The position numbers and the translations under genes were made by a program. Positions 22,501-25,816 of a DNA stretch of 25,816 bases are shown piece by piece. Location of the stretch: the NCBI GenBank assembly GCA_948571325.1, contig CAOZKB010000006.1, positions 1 through 25,816 on the forward strand, written 5' to 3'. The notes beneath the pieces are model-generated. The model did not search any database. It had not been told where the DNA came from and saw nothing but the letters and a program-made list of their open reading frames with translations. Numbering within the stretch: the stretch's first letter is position 1; every line of letters starts with the position of its first letter. The DNA is from an uncultured Candidatus Saccharibacteria bacterium (GTDB taxonomy: Bacteria > Patescibacteriota > Saccharimonadia > Saccharimonadales > Saccharimonadaceae).

Positions 22501-22624
22501 TGGTTTTTTTGTGATTTTCCCTGATTGGACGAGGTTTTTGTGGAGTTTTTGCGAGTTTTTTGCAAAAAGTATTGACTTTTAATGTAAATTTTATGAATGT
22601 TTTAGGGTTTGTTAGATCTGTTCT

Positions 22625-23170
22625 TTAGAGTTGTTTGACTTGCAAAGCATCGAGCTCGACTGGAGTTTCGCGACCAAACATCGAAACCATGACTTTGAGT
22701 TTGCCTTTGCCACTGTCGATTTCAGAAACGGTACCGTCGAAGCCCTTGAATGGACCATCGATGATGGAGATGACTTCGCCGATTTCGTAATTGACGGAGT
22801 ATTTAGGATCTTCTACGCCCATGCGTTTTTTGATTTTGGCGATTTCCTTCTCGGAAACTGGAGTTGGCTGCGTACCATTACCAATGAAGCCAGTGACACC
22901 TGGGGTATTACGAACGATATACCAAGTTTCATCAGATAATTTCATTTCGACTAGGACGTAACCTTGGAAAATTTTGCGGTCAACGACTTTGCGCTTGCCG
23001 TTTTTGATTTCGATACGTTTTTCTTTAGGGACGATAGCGTCGAAAATCTTGCCTTCGAATTCTGGGCTATCGAGACGCTGTTTGATGCTTTCGGCTACTT
23101 TGTCTTCGTAGCCACTGTAAGTGCTAATGGTGTACCACGCGCGGGTATCATCGTAACGATTTACTGCCAT
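22625..23170 (-). CDS. nusG: Transcription termination/antitermination protein NusG
   Basis: NusG binds RNA polymerase, increases processivity and links it to Rho or the ribosome. The 181-aa product has the NGN domain (RAWYTISTYSGYEDKVAESIKQR, then FQGYVLVEMKLSDETWYIVRNTPGVTGFIG) and a C-terminal KOW domain (GEVISIIDGPFKGFDGTVSEID). The start is ATG with GAGGAGAATG upstream. It follows secE by 32 bases, the standard arrangement. Downstream on this strand the classical rplK neighbour is displaced by the DUF1704 pair. Confidence 0.97.
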   Translation of the reverse strand: MAVNRYDDTRAWYTISTYSGYEDKVAESIKQRLDSPEFEGKIFDAIVPKEKRIEIKNGKRKVVDRKIFQGYVLVEMKLSDETWYIVRNTPGVTGFIGNGTQPTPVSEKEIAKIKKRMGVEDPKYSVNYEIGEVISIIDGPFKGFDGTVSEIDSGKGKLKVMVSMFGRETPVELDALQVKQL

Positions 23171-23202
23171 AAAATCATTCTCCTCTCTATTATGATTATA
23201 TT

Positions 23203-23712
23203 TTAGTTTCTACCTAATAGCAAATTAAAAATAAAGGTAAAGAAGCTATCCAAAATGATAATAAATACGATAAAAATCGCACAATAGCACAAAACGGCTA
23301 AAGTCATTTTCCAAGTAGCTTTGCGGCTGGGCCAGCGGACTTGGCGTAGCTCTTGCCAGGAATCGCGCAGGTAGCGACCAAACGCGACGAACGGTCGTGC
23401 TAAAATAAAGACCTTTTTTAGTGGTTTTTCGACTCTTTTAGCGCTGTCTTTAATGGGGCGACCATTAGCCTTAGCAGCGGCTTTGGCGATCTTAGCTTGA
23501 TTTTTGTCGGTTTTGCTAAGTTTAGCGCTGTCGGTATTAACTTTAGTGTCTTTAGTATCTTTGGTGTTAAGTTTAGTGCTTGATTTGCCGGATGGTTTGG
23601 CAGAAATTTTAGTAACGTGTTTGTTGGAGTTGGTGTTGGTGGATGTTTGTTTGGTCGAACCTTTGGGCGCGGCATTAGCTTTAGCGCCAGATTTGGTGGA
23701 CTTTTGCGACAT
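23203..23712 (-). CDS. secE: Protein translocase subunit SecE with long N-terminal tail
   Basis: SecE clamps the SecY channel in the membrane. The C-terminal 65 residues are typical: an amphipathic helix with SWQELRQVRWPSRKATWKMT and one TM segment (LAVLCYCAIFIVFIIILDSFF). The preceding 100 or so residues are Lys/Ser/Thr/Ala-rich low-complexity sequence, probably disordered. The real start is ATG at 23712 with AAGGAG four bases upstream; the frame is open to 23730, but a TTG there has no support. First gene of secE-nusG, with its own promoter and a terminator-like hairpin in the leader. No rpmG is seen upstream. Confidence 0.94.
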   Translation of the reverse strand: MSQKSTKSGAKANAAPKGSTKQTSTNTNSNKHVTKISAKPSGKSSTKLNTKDTKDTKVNTDSAKLSKTDKNQAKIAKAAAKANGRPIKDSAKRVEKPLKKVFILARPFVAFGRYLRDSWQELRQVRWPSRKATWKMTLAVLCYCAIFIVFIIILDSFFTFIFNLLLGRN

Positions 23713-23728
23713 GAAACTCCTTTCTAAC

Positions 23729-23750
23729 AAAAAAAGTCTGTAACCAGACT
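23729..23750 (-). terminator. Terminator-like hairpin in the secE leader
   Basis: AGTCTG-GTTA-CAGACT followed by TTTTTTT on the minus strand, between the secE -10 (TACAAT, 23760-23765) and the ATG. It begins about three bases after the predicted start of transcription, so it could block read-through from upstream or act as an attenuator. Confidence 0.6.
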
Positions 23751-23759
23751 GTCAAGTAT

Positions 23760-23768
23760 ATTGTAGCA
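23760..23768 (-). promoter_or_regulatory. Extended -10 promoter of secE-nusG
   Basis: Minus strand TGCTACAAT; predicted +1 near 23753. The -35 region is poor, as at the other extended -10 sites here. Confidence 0.5.
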
Positions 23769-23811
23769 TAGGTGGAGGTTTTTGGGAAGAGTTTTGATAT
23801 AAAGTTGACAA

Positions 23812-23833
23812 GAAAACACCCCGCGAGGCGGGG
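23812..23833 (-). terminator. Terminator of the 228-aa gene
   Basis: CCCCGC-CTC-GCGGGG followed by TGTTTTC on the minus strand, 11 bases after the stop. Confidence 0.8.
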
Positions 23834-23843
23834 CGCGGAGGAA

Positions 23844-24530
23844 TTAAGTGGGCTGAAGAAGTGGCAGAATAGTTTGAAGCTCGGAACTGAAAAAGCCGCC
23901 TTTGTAAGCAAGTTCGAAATGATAGCCCGGATGAACTTTGCCGGGAAGATCAAGGTGACAAATGAGATGCTGTACTGAGGAATAAGAAAGTTGAAGCTCA
24001 TGGGTAGTAAAATCGGCCTGCGTGGAAAAATGATTGAGATGCGAATGTAGTTGCTGTAAATCGGCGCAGGGATAAATTTGATCTTCGGGTGTGTCAGGAC
24101 GGAAACTTGGATTGATAATGGGTTTTTGCTTGAAATCGAATTCACTGATTGTGAGCGGTGGTTCGGCTTGATGGTACAGCTTTTCGAGATTGGGCATGAT
24201 AGATGGTATGATTGCGACATCTTCGTCAAAACCAGCGTATAAACGTACTGGCTTGCCTTGTCGGAAAAACACTATCACGAGGTGATGATTATTGATATTA
24301 ACCTCGGAGTTATGTTCAATCAGACAGTTACAATTAGTGCAAATACGGTAATGATCGAATGGTATCTTGGGTCGGCTTGTCGGCAGCGGTGGTTCATCGA
24401 TTGCGTTGTGACATAGGCGGTAATCCTGCCAGCCGTCTAGTAGGGCGTGTTCAAGGATACTTGGCTCGTTAGGAGCTGGTTTGGCAGCGATGTATAAGTC
24501 TGCTTTTGTAATATGGCGTTTTTCCTTCAT
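23844..24530 (-). CDS. Hypothetical 228-aa protein with CxxCxC cluster
   Basis: Not recognised. A soluble protein with no signal peptide or membrane segment. The motif ICTNCNC (about residues 63-69) and nearby His could form a small metal site, but only three closely spaced Cys are seen there. It is rich in His and Pro (for example QQLHSHLNHFSTQ). Translation starts at ATG 24530, ten bases after AAGGAGG. A TACAAT box at 24584-24589 is a likely -10. It is a single-gene unit with a GC-rich terminator, upstream of secE and divergent from the two-TM gene at 24674. Confidence 0.7.
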   Translation of the reverse strand: MKEKRHITKADLYIAAKPAPNEPSILEHALLDGWQDYRLCHNAIDEPPLPTSRPKIPFDHYRICTNCNCLIEHNSEVNINNHHLVIVFFRQGKPVRLYAGFDEDVAIIPSIMPNLEKLYHQAEPPLTISEFDFKQKPIINPSFRPDTPEDQIYPCADLQQLHSHLNHFSTQADFTTHELQLSYSSVQHLICHLDLPGKVHPGYHFELAYKGGFFSSELQTILPLLQPT

Positions 24531-24644
24531 AAAAATATTACCTCCTTATTGGAAATGTGCGTCGAAATGGTTCAACAAGATTTATTGTAGTATAGTTTTA
24601 TTATAAAGACTAGAGAGGTTTTATAAATTGAATGGGTCATTTGG

Positions 24645-24650
24645 TATAAT
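24645..24650 (+). promoter_or_regulatory. Probable extended -10 of the two-TM gene
   Basis: TGGTATAAT with predicted +1 at 24657 and a 5'UTR of about 17 bases before the ATG at 24674. No good -35 is seen. Confidence 0.45.
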
Positions 24651-24673
24651 AGTTAAAAGGATGCGACTAGGAT

Positions 24674-24994
24674 ATGTTGAGAAAGGATGATTATAAACCA
24701 GGAAATCCCGAGTATGATTACTGGAATGATAAAAATTTGTACCCGAGTTTGCGTAATGATGGGGGTGATTTGCGGCCTGCGCAGTCGACGGATATAGGTG
24801 AGGGTAAAATCGGTTTTGGCACGGTGTTTGCAACATTTTTTATGTGGACACTGATTTTTGCGCCGTTTGCGCTGTTTTGTACATGGGAAGACTGGATTGT
24901 GCAAATAGTGTTTTGGGGTGGGATGGTAGTAATTATAGTGATCTTTGTAATTAGTATTTATAACGCTATACAAGAAGAAAAACATAAAAAGTAA
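24674..24994 (+). CDS. Small two-TM membrane protein
   Basis: A 106-aa unrecognised protein. The first 45 residues are polar with many Asp, Asn and Tyr; two hydrophobic segments follow (TVFATFFMWTLIFAPFALF and IVFWGGMVVIIVIFVIS) and the C terminus is Lys-rich (EEKHKK). Predicted to lie in the membrane with both ends on the same side, cytoplasmic by the positive-inside rule. AGGAT lies just before the ATG with short spacing. A stem-loop overlapping the stop codon probably terminates transcription. Confidence 0.6.
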   Translation: MLRKDDYKPGNPEYDYWNDKNLYPSLRNDGGDLRPAQSTDIGEGKIGFGTVFATFFMWTLIFAPFALFCTWEDWIVQIVFWGGMVVIIVIFVISIYNAIQEEKHKK

Positions 24995-25023
24995 AAATCG
25001 AACCAGATGGCTCGACTTTTACT
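24990..25023 (+). terminator. Stem-loop at the 3' end of the two-TM gene
   Basis: AGTAAAAATCGA / TCGACTTTTACT, 12 bp with one mismatch and a 10-base loop; it overlaps the TAA stop. Confidence 0.55.
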
Positions 25024-25062
25024 GTGTCTAGCTGTCACCGTTGATACACGTATATACTCTTT

Positions 25063-25099
25063 GCACCATGGTTTTATATAATAGCGTAAACCATGGTGC
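25063..25099. repeat. Inverted repeat with GCACCATGGTTT arms
   Basis: Perfect 12-bp arms GCACCATGGTTT / AAACCATGGTGC around a 13-base AT-rich centre containing TATAAT. Further GCACC/GGTGC copies follow at about 25136, 25146 and 25157. No gene is seen in 24995-25165. Confidence 0.7.
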
Positions 25100-25165
25100 G
25101 TTATGTTTTGCTAATGATTTTATGTTTTAATCCCATGCACCAATCTTGCACCAGTGCGGTGCGAA

Positions 25166-25492
25166 TTATAATTCAACATACGGATTATTCAGCCACATCT
25201 CACTATAGCCTTTAGCAATCATAAACTGACGATATTTATAAAGTACTTCACCTTCTTCAATTCTAATCTCGTCTAATAAATCATCATCTGGCACTAAGTA
25301 AATGTCATCTGGCAGAAAGTTAATTTGATGCTGCATCTTATTTTGCTCTCGTAGTATAGAATAATGGACATTGATGGAATTGCTCTCGTAATTCCGGATA
25401 ATCTTTCCTACTCTGCTAAACGGTTCCACCAGATGAAGAACTAATGCTGCCTCTTTGTCACTCATGGCCTCTGCCATTGCCTTGAACTCCAT
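25166..25492 (-). CDS. Hypothetical protein divergent from an XRE regulator
   Basis: A 108-aa soluble acidic protein beginning MEFKAMAEAMSDKEAALVLH. The family is not recognised. AGGAGG precedes the ATG by eight bases. A promoter TTGCTT-17-TAAGAT lies upstream (25527-25555). The sequence style and its XRE neighbour are more like Firmicutes phage or plasmid accessory genes than the rest of the window, and it looks more AT-rich. It may be controlled by the adjacent regulator; a toxin role is possible but there is no motif evidence. Confidence 0.6.
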   Translation of the reverse strand: MEFKAMAEAMSDKEAALVLHLVEPFSRVGKIIRNYESNSINVHYSILREQNKMQHQINFLPDDIYLVPDDDLLDEIRIEEGEVLYKYRQFMIAKGYSEMWLNNPYVEL

Positions 25493-25526
25493 GGTTATTA
25501 CCTCCTGAGATATTTTTATGGTCGTT

Positions 25527-25580
25527 ATCTTAACTCACACCGACTTAAAAAGCAATAATAAGTTTTGCTTTTGCTAAAAT
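25527..25580. promoter_or_regulatory. Divergent promoter/operator region of the XRE module
   Basis: Minus-strand promoter TTGCTT (25550-25555), 17 bases, TAAGAT (25527-25532). A plus-strand extended -10, TGCTAAAAT, lies near 25572-25580. CCGACTTA and TAAGTCCG flank the start region as a near-perfect inverted pair, a plausible operator for the XRE protein. Confidence 0.5.
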
Positions 25581-25598
25581 AAGTCCGAGGTGATAACT

Positions 25599-25805
25599 AT
25601 GAAGTACCCCGAACGTATGAGAGCCTTGCGTGAAGATAATGATTTAACGCAAACAGACATAGCCAAAATGCTGGGAATTGCCCAGACCACTTATTCACAA
25701 TATGAACTTTATAAGCGTCCGATGTCAATAGAATACTTGGTAGCACTTTGTAAGTATTACGGGGTTTCTGCAGACTATATGCTAGGGTTGTCGGACAAAA
25801 AGTAA
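25599..25805 (+). CDS. XRE-family HTH transcriptional regulator
   Basis: A 68-aa protein that is almost entirely a Cro/C1-type helix-turn-helix: MRALREDNDLTQTDIAKMLG, then IAQTTYSQYELYKRPMS, then a helix with LVALCKYYGVSADYMLGL. Such proteins repress by binding a palindromic operator. The start is ATG at 25599 with GAGGTG upstream; a GTG at 25590 overlaps the Shine-Dalgarno and is less likely. It closely resembles small regulators I know from Clostridia, suggesting transfer. Divergent from the 108-aa gene with a shared 106-base control region. Confidence 0.88.
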   Translation: MKYPERMRALREDNDLTQTDIAKMLGIAQTTYSQYELYKRPMSIEYLVALCKYYGVSADYMLGLSDKK

Positions 25806-25816
25806 TTCTCTATATG

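Noticed and set aside
1..25816. tRNA, rRNA or CRISPR
   Set aside because: No cloverleaf with a T-arm, no rRNA-like segment and no regularly spaced direct repeats were found by eye.

Overview
The window looks like a chromosomal segment of a Candidatus Saccharibacteria (TM7, Patescibacteria/CPR) genome. The clues are the gene set and order, a MurD with a TGTKGKGTT P-loop, short operons with near-leaderless promoters, TGA used as a stop alongside an intact RF2 (so not the recoded SR1/Gracilibacteria group), and C-terminal pieces of FISUMP-type proteins ending in GFSVRCL, a signature I associate with this phylum. The assignment rests on pattern recognition, not a database search.

Layout. Bases 1-366 (+) hold two fused C-terminal FISUMP (C-type-lectin-like) pieces in different frames. 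Bases 383-9134 (-) are housekeeping: murD-prfB (TAATG overlap), secA followed by an M16 peptidase that probably starts at an AUA codon, and a GT-C-like membrane protein followed by ybaB and hpf. Bases 9192-12814 (-) carry an OB-like conserved protein, dnaX and dnaB. Bases 13057-23712 contain the classical secE-nusG-rplK-rplA-rplJ-rplL order on the minus strand, but accessory material lies at four of its boundaries: two DUF1704/QEGLA metallopeptidase paralogues on the plus strand between nusG and rplK; a membrane protein and a hairpin array between rplK and rplA; a 128-aa protein and a second FISUMP cassette between rplA and rplJ; and a membrane-anchored protein after rplL. Bases 23844-25816 are accessory: a 228-aa Cys-containing protein, a small two-TM protein, and a divergent pair (108-aa protein and XRE regulator) that resembles Firmicutes genes.

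How it works together. The ribosomal genes keep their own promoters and structured leaders, including a recognisable L10 leader before rplJ and a two-state RNA structure that can bury the rplL Shine-Dalgarno. Three of the accessory units share one promoter and leader design: TTGACW, 17 nt, TAYAAT, then an ATG exactly where transcription should start. This suggests co-regulation. The best candidates for new biology are the two FISUMP cassettes (47-nt and 20-nt identical flanks around a 121-nt divergent core, 15 kb apart and in opposite orientation), the active/inactive DUF1704 pair, the shared mini-ORF promoter, and the rplJ-rplL RNA switch.

No tRNA, rRNA, CRISPR array, transposase or reverse transcriptase gene was seen.
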